Below are positions 44,737 through 54,599 of a stretch of 64,000 nucleotides of DNA, one piece after another. This DNA comes from Methylocystis sp. H62 (lineage in GTDB: Bacteria > Pseudomonadota > Alphaproteobacteria > Rhizobiales > Beijerinckiaceae): assembly GCF_015709515.1 (NCBI RefSeq), contig NZ_JADNQZ010000055.1:156293-220292 (forward strand), given 5' to 3'. A model generated the notes under the pieces. That model had not been told where the DNA came from and made no database searches. It was given only the letters and a program-made list of their open reading frames with translations. The position numbers were made by a program, and so were the translations under genes. The stretch's first letter is position 1; every line of letters starts with the position of its first letter.

Positions 44737-45209
44737 AGCAGCGCCGCCACATCCTGCGCGATCTGCTCGGGCGTGTCGGTCGGCGCGTAACGCTTCACGA
44801 CATGCCCCTCGCGGTCGACGAGAAATTTCGTGAAGTTCCATTTGATCGCTTCGGAACCCAGAATTCCCGGCGCTTCGCGCTTGAGCAGGCGATAGAGCGG
44901 ATGCGCGTTCTCGCCATTGACGTCGACCTTGCCGAACAGCGGAAAGGTGACGTCGTAATTCGCCGAACAGAAGGACGCGATCTCCTTCTCGGAGCCCGGC
45001 TCCTGCGCGCCAAACTGATTGCAGGGAAAGCCCAAGACGACAAATCCCCGATCGGCGAATTTGCGGTATAGCGCTTCGAGCCCGGCGTATTGCGGCGTGA
45101 AGCCACATCGGCTCGCGACATTGACGACCAGCATGGCCTTGCCGGCGTAATCGGCAAGCTTCCTCGGCTGGCCGTCGATCGTCTTCGCTTCGATGTCGAA
45201 CAGCGTCAT
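44733..45209 (-). CDS. Glutathione peroxidase-family thiol peroxidase (158 aa)
   Basis: The peroxidatic Cys35 is in NVASRCGFTPQYAGLE. The second conserved block FPCNQFGAQEPGS gives Gln65 and Cys63, and the third WNFTKFLVDREG the catalytic Trp/Asn. Cys rather than Sec, so probably reduced by thioredoxin or glutathione. No signal peptide, hence cytosolic, detoxifying organic or hydrogen peroxides. It lies 37 bases after the NtrC-type regulator gene on the same strand. Confidence 0.95.
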   Translation of the reverse strand: MTLFDIEAKTIDGQPRKLADYAGKAMLVVNVASRCGFTPQYAGLEALYRKFADRGFVVLGFPCNQFGAQEPGSEKEIASFCSANYDVTFPLFGKVDVNGENAHPLYRLLKREAPGILGSEAIKWNFTKFLVDREGHVVKRYAPTDTPEQIAQDVAALL

Positions 45210-45246
45210 GAAACCCTCGCACTGAAAGGAAGCATGCGCTCCCAGA

Positions 45247-46749
45247 TTACGCGACCAGCGTTCCCGTAGGCTCGGGTTCGCTTTCCGACGCTTCCTCGAG
45301 TCCGTATTCCTTCATCTTCCGATAGAGCGTCGAGCGACCAATTCCAAGTCGCCGCGCAATTTCCGACATCTGGCCGCGGTAATGCGTCAAGGCGAAGCGG
45401 ATCGTCGCGGTCTCGATGTCCTCGAGCGTGCGCATTTCGCCATTCGATCCAATCAGCGACATCGCATTCGGATCGCGGATTTCGACGCGGACGATCTCGC
45501 GTTCGCGCGGCGCCGTCCCAGGGGCGCCCGGCGCAGGCGCGGGCGGCACGCGCACTTCATAGCCTTCGACATGGGCGGCGATTTGCGGAAATTCGGCGAC
45601 CGTCAGCTCGTCGCCGTCGGCGAGCACGACGGCGCGAAAGACGGCGTTCTCCAATTGGCGGACGTTGCCCGGCCAATCATAGCTCGTCAGCAGCGACAGC
45701 GCTTCCGACGTCACGCGGCGGATGTTGCGGCCTTCCTCGGCGGCGAAGCGCGCCGCAAAGCGCTTGGCGAGATCGGCGACGTCCTCGCGGCGACCGCGCA
45801 GCGGCGGAATGTTGATCGGGAAGACGTTGAGCCGATAGAAAAGGTCCTCGCGAAACAGGCCGCGTTTGACGAGATCGATGAGATTTTGATTGGTCGCCGA
45901 GATCAGTCGAATATCGACCCGGATCGCGCGCTTCGCGCCAACGGGATCGATTTCGCCTTCCTGCAGCGCGCGCAGCAACTTGACCTGAATGTCGAGCGGC
46001 AGTTCGCCGATCTCGTCGAGAAACAGCGTCCCGCCGTTCGCTTCGAGGAACTTGCCGCTGTGCTTCTCGGTGGCGCCGGTGAAGGCGCCCTTCTCATGGC
46101 CGAACAGAATCGATTCGACGAGATTGGCCGGCAGCGCGCCGCAGTTGACGGTGACGAAGGGCTTGCCTTTGCGATCCGACGCGCCCTGGATGGCGCGCGC
46201 CACGATCTCCTTGCCGACGCCCGACTCGCCTTCGAGAAGCACCGGAATGGAGGAATGCGCCGCGCGCTGGCCGAGCCGGATGACGCGCTCCATGTCGTCG
46301 CTGCGCGAGACGAGGTCCTTAAAGGTCAGGGCGCCCTGCGCCCGGCGGCTGATGCGGCGCACTTCGTCGGCGAGCGCGTCGGCGGAGAGCGCATTCTTGA
46401 TCGAAATTAGCAGGCGTTCCGCGCCGACCGGCTTGACCACGAAGTCATGGGCGCCGGCGCGCATCGCGGAAATGACGGCCTCGATCGACCCATGCGCCGT
46501 CTGCACGATCACCGGCGTCGCGAGCTTCATGTCGCGCATCCGGGTGAGCACGCCCATGCCGTCGAGGTCGGGCATGACGAGGTCCAGAATGAGCAGCGCT
46601 ATGGGCTTGGCGCCAGGCTGCGTCAGCCGCGCAATCGCCTGTTCGCCGCTTTCGACGGTCTCGGTCTCGTAACCAAATCGCCGCGTCATAGCTTCCAGCA
46701 GACGACGCTGAACGGGATCGTCGTCGGCAATGAGAATGGTCGAGGTCAT
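45247..46749 (-). CDS. NtrC-family sigma-54-dependent response regulator (500 aa)
   Basis: Receiver domain 1-120 ([10 protein letters not shown], phospho-Asp56 in [12 protein letters not shown], Lys in VVKPVG). AAA+ domain about 145-380, with Walker A GESGVGK (174-180), the sigma-54 contact loop GAFTGA (221-226), Walker [13 protein letters not shown], and the arginine-finger region [13 protein letters not shown]. The C-terminal Fis-type helix-turn-helix reads [20 protein letters not shown]. All elements needed for sigma-54 activation are present. ATG 46749 chosen; upstream residues are not protein-like. No cognate kinase is adjacent. Confidence 0.95.
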   Translation of the reverse strand: MTSTILIADDDPVQRRLLEAMTRRFGYETETVESGEQAIARLTQPGAKPIALLILDLVMPDLDGMGVLTRMRDMKLATPVIVQTAHGSIEAVISAMRAGAHDFVVKPVGAERLLISIKNALSADALADEVRRISRRAQGALTFKDLVSRSDDMERVIRLGQRAAHSSIPVLLEGESGVGKEIVARAIQGASDRKGKPFVTVNCGALPANLVESILFGHEKGAFTGATEKHSGKFLEANGGTLFLDEIGELPLDIQVKLLRALQEGEIDPVGAKRAIRVDIRLISATNQNLIDLVKRGLFREDLFYRLNVFPINIPPLRGRREDVADLAKRFAARFAAEEGRNIRRVTSEALSLLTSYDWPGNVRQLENAVFRAVVLADGDELTVAEFPQIAAHVEGYEVRVPPAPAPGAPGTAPREREIVRVEIRDPNAMSLIGSNGEMRTLEDIETATIRFALTHYRGQMSEIARRLGIGRSTLYRKMKEYGLEEASESEPEPTGTLVA

Positions 46750-47027
46750 TTCGTCCCTTGCATCCCGGGATAATCGAGCGGCGAAATCGCCGCGTCGCGC
46801 TTGGCGCGTCCGGAACCGTCTCGGCGGCTCCTCAATCGTTGCCAAGCATAGTAAAGGCGGGGTTAACCGCGCCAAGACAAAACTTTGTAGCGCCTTCCGT
46901 CCCGTCGACCAAGACCCCCAGAGGGCGATCCTGGCGATTTGCGGCGAATCGCCACAAAGTATGGGGATATCAGCGCCATGGCGACGCCCGCCGGCGCGCC
47001 AGGCGCCGCGCGGCGGGAGGAAATCTG

Positions 47028-47657
47028 ATGGATGCGCGCAAAATCGCCGGCAAGCTTGTCATCGCCACGCATAATCCCGGGAAACTTTGGGAACTCAGGC
47101 AATTGCTCGAGCCGCATGGCGTCGAGGCGGTTTCCGCGGGAGAACTCGGCCTCGAGGAGCCCGAGGAGACCGAACAGACCTTCGTCGGCAATGCGCTGCT
47201 AAAGGCGCGCGCCGCCGCGACGGCCTCAGGACTTCCCGCTTTCGCGGACGACTCCGGACTTTGCGTCGACGCTCTCGACGGCGCCCCCGGCGTCTATTCG
47301 GCGCGCTGGGCTGGCGAGGACCGCGACTTCAAGGCCGCCTGCGCCCGCGTCGAACGCGAGCTCGAGGCGCGCGGCGCGACGCCCCCCCATCGCGCGCATT
47401 TTACCTGCGCGCTCGCCGTCGTCTGGCCCGACGGCCATATCGAGCAGTTCGAGGGCCGCGTCGACGGCGTTCTGGTCTTTCCGCCCAAGGGCGAGAAGGG
47501 CTTCGGCTATGACCCGATCTTCAGGCCCGACGGGCTCGACAAGACCTTCGGCGAGATGATGTCGGCGGAAAAACATGCGCTGCCCGGCGACGGCTCGCAG
47601 GCGCTGTCGCATCGGGCGCGAGCGTTCCAGGCGTTGGCGAAAGCGTGTCTCGACTGA
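47028..47657 (+). CDS. rdgB: Non-canonical purine NTP pyrophosphatase RdgB/HAM1 (209 aa)
   Basis: Removes dITP/XTP from the nucleotide pool. [16 protein letters not shown] is the HAM1 nucleotide-binding motif. [20 protein letters not shown] has the catalytic Asp pair, [11 protein letters not shown] follows, then [13 protein letters not shown] 47028 preceded by GGGAGGAAA. Full length. Monocistronic, upstream of the aldehyde dehydrogenase gene on the same strand (116 bases). Confidence 0.96.
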   Translation: MDARKIAGKLVIATHNPGKLWELRQLLEPHGVEAVSAGELGLEEPEETEQTFVGNALLKARAAATASGLPAFADDSGLCVDALDGAPGVYSARWAGEDRDFKAACARVERELEARGATPPHRAHFTCALAVVWPDGHIEQFEGRVDGVLVFPPKGEKGFGYDPIFRPDGLDKTFGEMMSAEKHALPGDGSQALSHRARAFQALAKACLD

Positions 47658-47674
47658 GACATCCCAGCTCGGCG

Positions 47675-47712
47675 CTTGGCGTCGGGCACTTGGCGTCGGG
47701 CCCTTGGCGTTA
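47675..47712. repeat. 14-bp tandem repeat
   Basis: CTTGGCGTCGGGC- recurs at 47675, 47689 and 47703 (the third copy diverges after CTTGGCGT). It lies just upstream of the aldehyde dehydrogenase gene and may affect its leader; most likely slippage. Confidence 0.75.
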
Positions 47713-47773
47713 CGCCCCGCTCCAACTACCTTCTCAAAAAAAACCGCCGCTGCGGAACTGCGAGGAACGCCCC

Positions 47774-49291
47774 ATGACCAAGCACGAGACTTTCGCCGCG
47801 CTCAAACCGCCGTTCAAGGCCCGCTACGGCAATTTCATCAATGGCGCGTGGGCGGACGCGAAATCCGGCCGCGTCTTCGACAATGTCTCGCCGATCACGG
47901 GCCAGAAAATTTGCGAGATCGCCCGGTCCGACAAGGACGACGTCGAGGCCGCGCTCGACGCGGCGCATGCCGCCAAAGACGCCTGGGGCAAGACGAGCCC
48001 GGCGGAGCGCGCCATCCTCCTCAACCGCATCGCCGACGTGATGGAGGCCAATCTCGGTCTCCTCGCCGCCGCCGAAACCTGGGACAACGGCAAGCCGGTC
48101 CGCGAGACGAGCGCCGCCGACATTCCGCTCGCGATCGATCACTTCCGCTATTTCGCCGGCGCCATTCGCGCCCAGGAAGGCGGCATTTCGGAAATCGACC
48201 ACGACACCATCGCCTATCATTTCCATGAGCCGCTCGGCGTCGTCGGCCAGATCATCCCCTGGAACTTCCCGATTCTGATGGCCGTTTGGAAGCTCGCGCC
48301 GGCGCTCGCCGCCGGCAATTGCGTCGTCATCAAGCCGGCCGAGCAGACGCCCGCAAGCATTCTCGTCTGGGCGGAGCTTATCGGCGACATCCTCCCCAAG
48401 GGCGTGCTCAACATCGTCAACGGCTTCGGGCTGGAGGCCGGCAAACCGCTCGCCTCGTCGAACCGCATCGCCAAGATCGCCTTCACCGGTGAGACGACGA
48501 CCGGCCGGCTCATCATGCAATACGCCAGCCAGAACCTCATTCCGGTGACGCTGGAGCTTGGCGGCAAGTCGCCCAACATCTTCTTCGAGGACGTCGTCCG
48601 CGAGGACGACGACTATCTCGACAAGGCGATCGAGGGCTTCGTCATGTTCGCGCTCAATCAGGGCGAGGTCTGCACCTGCCCGAGCCGCGCCCTGGTGCAT
48701 GAGAAGATCTACGACCGCTTCATGGAACGCGCCTTAAAACGCGTCGGCGAGATCAAGCAGGGCAATCCGCTCGACCCCGAAACCATGATCGGCGCGCAGG
48801 CCTCTTCCGAGCAGCTCGAAAAGATCCTGAGCTATATCGATATCGGCAAGCAGGAGGGCGCGAAGGTGCTCGCCGGCGGCGAACGCAACGCGCTCGCGGG
48901 CGACCTCGCCGGCGGCTTCTATGTGAAGCCGACCGTGCTCGAAGGCCATAATCGGATGCGCGTGTTCCAGGAGGAGATCTTCGGTCCCGTCGTGTCGGTG
49001 ACGACCTTCAAGGACGACGACGAGGCCTTGGCCATCGCCAACGACACGCTCTACGGCCTTGGCGCGGGCGTGTGGAGCCGCGAGGCCAACCGCTGCTATC
49101 GCTTCGGCCGCGCCATTCAGGCGGGGCGCGTCTGGGTGAACTGCTACCACGCCTATCCGGCGCATGCCGCTTTCGGCGGCTACAAACAGTCGGGCATCGG
49201 CCGCGAGAATCACAAGATGATGCTCGATCACTATCAGCAGACGAAGAACATGCTGGTGAGCTACAGCGAAAAGAAGCTGGGGTTCTTTTAG
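47774..49291 (+). CDS. NAD-dependent aldehyde dehydrogenase (505 aa)
   Basis: Oxidises aldehydes to acids. [20 protein letters not shown] forms the Rossmann core start, ELGGKSPN holds the general base Glu261, and GEVCTCPSR the nucleophile Cys300 beside a second Cys302. It ends with [12 protein letters not shown]. Pattern and the downstream DUF779 gene match the AldB/ExaC group (acetaldehyde or chloroacetaldehyde dehydrogenases). ATG 47774; the longer frame to 47645 overlaps rdgB and is not protein-like. Cytosolic. Confidence 0.93.
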   Translation: MTKHETFAALKPPFKARYGNFINGAWADAKSGRVFDNVSPITGQKICEIARSDKDDVEAALDAAHAAKDAWGKTSPAERAILLNRIADVMEANLGLLAAAETWDNGKPVRETSAADIPLAIDHFRYFAGAIRAQEGGISEIDHDTIAYHFHEPLGVVGQIIPWNFPILMAVWKLAPALAAGNCVVIKPAEQTPASILVWAELIGDILPKGVLNIVNGFGLEAGKPLASSNRIAKIAFTGETTTGRLIMQYASQNLIPVTLELGGKSPNIFFEDVVREDDDYLDKAIEGFVMFALNQGEVCTCPSRALVHEKIYDRFMERALKRVGEIKQGNPLDPETMIGAQASSEQLEKILSYIDIGKQEGAKVLAGGERNALAGDLAGGFYVKPTVLEGHNRMRVFQEEIFGPVVSVTTFKDDDEALAIANDTLYGLGAGVWSREANRCYRFGRAIQAGRVWVNCYHAYPAHAAFGGYKQSGIGRENHKMMLDHYQQTKNMLVSYSEKKLGFF

Positions 49292-49303
49292 CCCCCACCC
49301 CAA

Positions 49304-49405
49304 CCCTCCCCCGCTTCGCGGGAGAGGGAGCGAAACTCGCTTTTCACCGGAGAAACGCGGAACGCCGATCGCTAGCGTCCCCTCTCCCGCTTCAGCGGGG
49401 GAGGG
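49304..49405. repeat. Paired GC-rich hairpins
   Basis: CCCTCCCCCGCTTCGCGGGA(GAGGG) at 49304-49328 and a similar hairpin in opposite flank order at 49380-49405 bracket about 50 bases. Together they form an intergenic hairpin element between the dehydrogenase and DUF779 genes, possibly tuning mRNA stability. Confidence 0.65.
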
Positions 49406-49420
49406 ACAGGGAGGGGGGCG

Positions 49421-49801
49421 ATGACGACGACTGTGAAACCTGCAAGAGTCATCGCCACGCCGGCGGCGCTCGAATTGATCGAGCGCCTGCGGGGTCGATA
49501 TGGCGACATCCTCTTCCACCAGTCCGGCGGCTGCTGCGACGGCTCGGCGCCGATGTGCTATCCGCAAGGGGAATTCCTGGTCGGCGACGGCGACGTCCTG
49601 CTCGGCGAGATCGGCGGCGCGCCCTTCCACATCGGCGCGGCGCAATTCGATTACTGGAAGCACACGCAGCTCGTCATCGACGTCGTGCCGGGCCAAGGCG
49701 GCATGTTCTCGCTCGACAATGGCACGGGGCTGCGGTTCCTGACGCGGTCGCGGCTTTTTTCCGAGGACGAATTAGCGCATCTGGCCGATTCGCCGACTTG
49801 A
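49421..49801 (+). CDS. DUF779 protein (126 aa)
   Basis: A 126-residue protein with the DUF779 core HQSGGCCDGSAPMCYP (three Cys in a metal-site-like arrangement) and FWYD-like strand FDYWKHTQLVIDVVPG. DUF779 genes regularly follow aldehyde dehydrogenase genes of the AldB type, as here. The Cys cluster suggests metal or redox binding, but no activity is known. GGGAGG precedes the ATG. Confidence 0.9.
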   Translation: MTTTVKPARVIATPAALELIERLRGRYGDILFHQSGGCCDGSAPMCYPQGEFLVGDGDVLLGEIGGAPFHIGAAQFDYWKHTQLVIDVVPGQGGMFSLDNGTGLRFLTRSRLFSEDELAHLADSPT

Positions 49802-49994
49802 GAGCTGCGCCCGCGGCGCAAGGCCCCTGCGCGAGTTCTGGCGTCCCAGAGGACGGCATGATCGCGGCGCTCGAGCGGGGCTCAGCCTCGCCCCCGGCTT
49901 GCGGGGGAGTTTAAGGTTGACACTGCGCCGCCGGGGCCGCATATGCCGCTGCATCGGCCGCTTCATCGCGGCCGCCGTCTCTTTGCGAGACGAT

Positions 49995-50079
49995 GGGGGA
50001 ATGTCCCGAGCGGCAAAGGGGGCGGACTGTAAATCCGCTGGCTAAGCCTTCGTAGGTTCGAGTCCTACTTCCCCCACCA
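49995..50079 (+). tRNA. tRNA-Tyr (anticodon GTA)
   Basis: GGGGGAA (49995-50001) pairs with TTCCCCC (50069-50075). The anticodon loop CTGTAAA carries GTA. A long variable arm typical of tRNA-Tyr precedes the T arm GTAGG TTCGAGT CCTAC. CCA is encoded after the discriminator A. 85 bases. Accessory DNA starts downstream. Confidence 0.97.
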
Positions 50080-50653
50080 TCGCCTGAAAACATTTTCGTA
50101 TCTCGTTAAGTTTAGGGCTGTTTTTCAAAGTGCGCCCAAACTAGCCATCAGGTGCGCCCATTAGAGGTCAATTTGTTCGCGCGCATTGTCGCCCAAAATG
50201 CCACGCAGCTGTCCAGCTCACCATTGATCCGGTAAAGCTCCGAACGTCGGCCTCGACCGCCAGCGGCGGCGTGTAAACGCGGGTTTGGATAGCAAACGCT
50301 TATTGCCAATCCACGAGCGACGAATGGGGTCACACCGTTGGGCGTTTCAATAGTGTGACAAAGCAGACCCGACATAGCCGACTCGCACATCCTGTGGACT
50401 CTTCTGCTGCTTGGCCCGACGCTCGCAGGGATTTTTCTCGTCAGCAAAATCGTCCTCGTCGGAACACAAATCTTCAAGGACTGGGGCGAGATCGGGAAAA
50501 CATGGCGGTACAACAAAGAGCCATTGGACTAAATTTAGATACCCTCAAACGACGTTTATGGCGATAGAAGTGAAATATCTTTCGACACGTTCCCGAACTC
50601 TGTAACTCGCTTTTACAATCTTCTTGTGTTGCGGCTAGGCGTTCCGATTTGCG
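50080..50653. other. Gene-poor region after tRNA-Tyr
   Basis: No intact gene. A hydrophobic plus-strand stretch (50386-50532, LWTLLLLGPTLAGIFLVSKI then a polar tail ending KEPLD) lacks a start codon and looks like a truncated membrane-protein end. Base composition is lower in GC than the flanking core genes. No integrase was found. Confidence 0.45.
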
Positions 50654-50987
50654 CTAGAAGCATCGATAGGGGTCGTCTCGTGTCGAACTTGGGGTCGCTC
50701 GCACGCTGCCGGCCTTTTTTGGATTGCGTACCTTTACACCTATTCTGTCTTTGCTGAGCTCAGTGTCTTTCGCGACGAACTCTTTGACTGAATTGACCGT
50801 CTCGCGCGGTAGATCAACTGTCAAACCTTTGCTTTTGACGTAACGGGAAAATTTCGCCGTTTTTCCGTTGGCGCTCCATCATCATTATGACGTCGATCAC
50901 ATTTCTTAAGTCGAACGACAATGGCTTTTTGGTCGTCATCGGGCGGAATTCGGCTACCTTGCTACCTGTGCCAGGGATTTTAGCCAT
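50654..50987 (-). pseudogene. Frameshifted small gene downstream of 51003-52070
   Basis: ATG 50987 follows AGGAGGAG at ideal spacing. The first frame (MAKIPGTGSKVAEFRPMTTK) closes at 50814. A shift near 50865 leads into a second frame (SRYVKSKGLTVDLPRETVNS, then LSKDRIGVKVRNPKKAG) ending at 50654. Both halves look protein-like and basic. A single indel, or less probably programmed frameshifting, explains it. Function unknown. Confidence 0.55.
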
Positions 50988-51002
50988 GACTTTTGTCTCC
51001 TC

Positions 51003-52070
51003 CTATTGGTTGATGTTGATCACAGGCGAAAACAATCTTTGTGTCAGGAACTGATCGACGGCCTGCGCGGCAGCTACTTCGGCCGGCGTTCCCGTTGCTG
51101 TCAGCAAGCGTCCAAAAAGCGTACCCCTTGTCACTTGAGACCGGCCGCCCAGCCTCGACGCGGCGGGAGCGCGCAACCCGCCATATCGCGCAAAAAGTGA
51201 GTCGCGATAGGGCTCTAGTTGCGACTCCGCGGCTTTTTCCAAAGCGAGACCAACAGTGACGATATGCTTGTCTGCGCGCTTTACCTCAGCTGACACATTC
51301 GAGTTCAACAATGCAAAGCGATTGCCGATCGGGCTGAAGATGACCTTGGTGGGGTTGACTTTGCCAATGATGACCGTTTCGAACGTGACGGCATCGACCA
51401 TCGTTGGCGGCGCCGCATCTGGAAGTGCAGCGGGGTTCTTGTCTTCGGCGCGCGCGTCCAGATTGCCAAAGACCACCAAATGGACGAAAGTTTTAATGAC
51501 CTCTTTCATGCCGATTTTTCCGGTGATCGGATAAAGGTAATCGGGACCGACGAGCTTGCCATTACAATAATTGTCGGGAAGCTTTGTGATCAAACCGTTG
51601 AAGTTGTCGGTGATTGTAAACGTTCTCAGCGAATTCCGTTGCCGATTGAACGATCCGCCGATGTCCATCTGCGTGGATCCGATCGTCACTCCACGCGTAA
51701 ACGGATTTCCAAAACCAATTCCAGCGCTGACGTCGTTATTTTCTTGCACTCCGAGCTGGAAGTTATAGGCGATGCCTGATTTCCAAAACAGCTCTACAGC
51801 CTCCTTTGCGTGCCCTGAAAGCAATTTTGGTCCAAATTGTTCCAACGGCTTCGAACGCTTGATGAAGTATTGAACGCCAGCCATTCGCGATGCCATGTTG
51901 ACGCGATCATCGTCCGAGTGCGAAAGATACTCGCCTATCAATTCGATGAGCGCTTGCCGCGTCTCACAGCGAATCTGTCTAACGATGTCGTATGTTGTTA
52001 CGCCAGTGATATCTTCGGGCAAGGGATGTACCGTTCGCGCGCGCCTGCTTGCCGGGAACCAAGGGGCCAA
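51003..52070 (-). CDS. Uncharacterised protein, N-terminus uncertain (about 355 aa)
   Basis: Protein-like sequence begins at about VHPLPEDITGVTTYDIVRQI and continues to the end, with beta-rich and Ile/Asn-rich segments (AYNFQLGVQENNDVSAGIGF, MDIGGSFNRQRN). Similar openings are typical of lipoproteins of unknown function. Here the expected signal peptide and lipobox are missing and the upstream frame is Arg/Trp-rich, so the 5' end may be lost. TTG 52070 is a placeholder start. It is coupled to the next minus-strand gene by 15 bases. Confidence 0.5.
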   Translation of the reverse strand: MAPWFPASRRARTVHPLPEDITGVTTYDIVRQIRCETRQALIELIGEYLSHSDDDRVNMASRMAGVQYFIKRSKPLEQFGPKLLSGHAKEAVELFWKSGIAYNFQLGVQENNDVSAGIGFGNPFTRGVTIGSTQMDIGGSFNRQRNSLRTFTITDNFNGLITKLPDNYCNGKLVGPDYLYPITGKIGMKEVIKTFVHLVVFGNLDARAEDKNPAALPDAAPPTMVDAVTFETVIIGKVNPTKVIFSPIGNRFALLNSNVSAEVKRADKHIVTVGLALEKAAESQLEPYRDSLFARYGGLRAPAASRLGGRSQVTRGTLFGRLLTATGTPAEVAAAQAVDQFLTQRLFSPVININQ

Positions 52071-52168
52071 ATTGCAACGGCGCGGCCCCGGTCGCGAGCC
52101 CACTCTCGAACGGTTGTAAGCAGTGCGCTTAACGAGCCCGTCAGGCTCGCCACCAGGGCCGCTCAGAA

Positions 52169-52483
52169 ATGGCTGCTGATCGCCGTGGGCTCGCCATGCT
52201 GGCCGCCGCGCTTGCCATGGTGCTTGACGCCAAAGCCGGCTGCGGCCACCCCGGCGTCGTCGCCAGCATCGAGGCCAGCTTTCGACCGCCCCTTCACCGC
52301 GGAACTGGGCGGCGAATTGAAAGTCCCAAACATCGCGACCGTGAACGAGCAGGGCAATGTCTCCCGGTGTCATGCGCGCGTTTCCTACCCGAAGCGCGGA
52401 TTATCCATGCCCGTGGAATATCTCGTCACGCGTTAGGACGATGGAAAAATCTTCCAGTGAATATCACCCAGTTCGGGCAGTGA
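52169..52483 (+). pseudogene. Decayed small secreted-protein gene
   Basis: A signal-peptide-like start (MAADRRGLAMLAAALAMVLD) is in one frame. The middle part (LKVPNIATVNEQGNVSRCHA, then MPVEYLVTR) is in a second frame that stops at 52436. The likely end (PVNITQFGQ) is back in the first frame. At least two indels separate these. No intact version is present. Confidence 0.5.
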
Positions 52484-52700
52484 GGCCCATTAACAGCGGT
52501 AACGCCGCGCTTGGTTGTGCGCTCGCCTATCCGCAATAATTGATTGCAAAACGAAGCTGCTTGTGCGGGCAATTGGGCGCAGAGGTGGCAATTGCGTCGC
52601 GCTGGCTATATCGGCAGTTGGCTATCGCTTAGCAGGAAAGATGACCGCGCGATCTTCACGGCCGCATCGAAAGCATTCATGGGGATGATCTTAAAGAGTT

Positions 52701-53108
52701 ATGGATATAGTTTCATCAGCCAGACGGTCTAAAATGATGGCCGGCATCAAGGGCAAGAGCACCAAGCCGGAGCTGGCTGTTCGCCGCATGGCGCATCAGC
52801 TTGGCTACCGGTTCAGACTGCATTCAAAGGATCTGCCGGGATCGCCAGACCTAGTATTTCCGCGACTGAAGCTAGCGGTCTTTGTTCATGGTTGCTTCTG
52901 GCACCGGCACGAAGCCTGCAGATATGCTTATTCCCCCAAGACAAATGTTGAATTCTGGGACCGCAAGTTTAAGAATAACGTCCTGCGAGACATAAGGGCA
53001 AAGGAGGGACTTGAGGATATGGGTTGGCGCGTAGCCATTATCTGGGAGTGTGAAACGCAAGACCCAGTTGATTTGCGCAAGACCGTCAGCGCTATTCTGG
53101 CATCATGA
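52701..53108 (+). CDS. vsr: Very short patch repair endonuclease Vsr (135 aa)
   Basis: Nicks DNA 5' of T in T:G mismatches made by deamination of 5-methylcytosine. GIKGKSTKPELAVRRMAHQLG opens the family. The catalytic Asp50 is in PGSPDLVFPR, and FVHGCFWHRH brings His64, His68 and His70. It overlaps the methyltransferase start (ATGA), as expected for a Vsr partnered with a C5 methyltransferase. First gene of the defence operon. Confidence 0.96.
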   Translation: MDIVSSARRSKMMAGIKGKSTKPELAVRRMAHQLGYRFRLHSKDLPGSPDLVFPRLKLAVFVHGCFWHRHEACRYAYSPKTNVEFWDRKFKNNVLRDIRAKEGLEDMGWRVAIIWECETQDPVDLRKTVSAILAS

Positions 53109-54598
53109 CGCCTGACAACCGCCAACTGATTCGTCGCAGCAAGATCGCGCGCCTGCACGTAGGCGCGGTGCCGCGCGCACTGGAGATCTGCTCGGGGTGC
53201 GGCGGGCTGTCGCTCGGACTCAAGACAGCCGGATTCGAACTCTCTGCCCATATCGAGATCGATTCTGAAGCCGCTGAAAGCTACGCGCTAAATTTTGGAG
53301 GCGATCGTGCGGCTGAAAGCGAATGGGCGAAACCGCGTGACATGGAGCGCTGCTCAGCTTCGCAGCTCGTGTCCGATCTCGGGTTCAAGACGTCGGCAGC
53401 TGAATCTTTCGATCTTCTGGCAGCGGGCCTGCCCTGCCAAGCTTTCGCTCGCATCGGGCGTTCAAAGTTGCGCTCGGTTGCCGGCGAGGAGGATGCATTT
53501 CAGAAGGATCCACGCGCGGCACTCTACCGTCGCTTCCTGCAGTACGTCGAAGACACGCAGCCCCTGATCATTCTCATCGAAAACGTGCCCGACATTCTCA
53601 ACTTCGGCGGCCACAACGTTCCGGAGGAAATATGCGAGGCTCTCGAGCGAACAGGCTACCGGACCAGCTATACGATCCTGAATGCTGCCTATTTTGGTGT
53701 CCCGCAGGTTCGCGAGCGTCTTTTTATTGTGGCGCTGGCCAATGAGCTGGATCAAGCGCCAAAGTTTCCTGTGCCGCTCCATTTTCTTGATTTGCCCAAG
53801 GGATACGAAGGCTCGCGCCGCGTTGCGCTGAAGCACGTCGACAAGACTAGCCGTTATTTCCACGCCATTCCGACGCCGCACCGGACGTTGAAGAATGCAG
53901 TCGGAACCAGGGAGGCACTTGAGGATCTTCCCAGGATCACGGAGCACGCTATTGCACCGTCAGTAATCCGCAAGCGCAAGCTTAACGACACGCTTCCGTA
54001 TCGAGATCTGAAGAACCGCATCTCTTCCTACGCCATCACGATGCGCGCTTGGCCAGGTTTTGAAACCGACGATGCCGCCAGCGGCCACCTTGTGCGCCTG
54101 ACACCGCGCGACTTCCCGATTTTCGCGAAAATGAAGCATGGAGGCGACTATCCGCACGCTAGAGAAGTCGCAGAAGAGTTGCTTGCGGAAGCAGCTGCAA
54201 CTTCCGGTCTCGCCGGCGCACGCAAACATTCCAAGGCTTACAGGGAGCTGCGCGCGAGCATTGTGCCTCCATACGACCCTAACAAATTTCCAAACAAGTG
54301 GTGGAAGCTCGATCCATCCAAGCCTTCACGCACGCTTACCGCGCACATGGGCAAGGACACTTATTCTCATATCCACTACGACAGCACGCAGCGCCGCACA
54401 ATCTCGGTAAGGGAGGCAGCGCGTCTCCAATCGTTTCCCGATGGCTTCGCGTTTGCTGGCGCGATGAACTCCGCATTCCGCCAGATCGGAAATGCGGTCC
54501 CCCCGCTTCTGGCCTTGGCCGTAGCAAAGGCTCTCAAGTCTCTGTTGTGCGGAACGGCTCGCGGAAAAAAAGGGGCAACTGATCGGCGGGCGGCCTGA
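53105..54598 (+). CDS. DNA (cytosine-5-)-methyltransferase (497 aa)
   Basis: C5 methyltransferase with ordered motifs: I, ALEICSGCGGLSLGLKTAGF (SAM site); IV, AAGLPCQAFARIG with nucleophile Cys111; VI, IENVPDI (Glu159); VIII, VPQVRERLFIVAL; X, FRQIGNAVPPLLALAVAKAL. The target-recognition region is about 290-420. Longer than minimal members. Sequence specificity cannot be read. With vsr upstream it provides the modification arm of the operon; the next gene starts one base after its stop. Confidence 0.96.
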   Translation: MTPDNRQLIRRSKIARLHVGAVPRALEICSGCGGLSLGLKTAGFELSAHIEIDSEAAESYALNFGGDRAAESEWAKPRDMERCSASQLVSDLGFKTSAAESFDLLAAGLPCQAFARIGRSKLRSVAGEEDAFQKDPRAALYRRFLQYVEDTQPLIILIENVPDILNFGGHNVPEEICEALERTGYRTSYTILNAAYFGVPQVRERLFIVALANELDQAPKFPVPLHFLDLPKGYEGSRRVALKHVDKTSRYFHAIPTPHRTLKNAVGTREALEDLPRITEHAIAPSVIRKRKLNDTLPYRDLKNRISSYAITMRAWPGFETDDAASGHLVRLTPRDFPIFAKMKHGGDYPHAREVAEELLAEAAATSGLAGARKHSKAYRELRASIVPPYDPNKFPNKWWKLDPSKPSRTLTAHMGKDTYSHIHYDSTQRRTISVREAARLQSFPDGFAFAGAMNSAFRQIGNAVPPLLALAVAKALKSLLCGTARGKKGATDRRAA

Positions 54599-54599
54599 C

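Noticed and set aside
44455..45222. A single 255-aa protein spanning peroxidase and the small downstream gene
   Set aside because: The peroxidase part of that frame is out of register with the real enzyme; two coupled genes explain the sequence.
50386..50532. Small membrane-protein gene after tRNA-Tyr
   Set aside because: Hydrophobic and protein-like but no usable start codon; recorded as a possible truncated end only.
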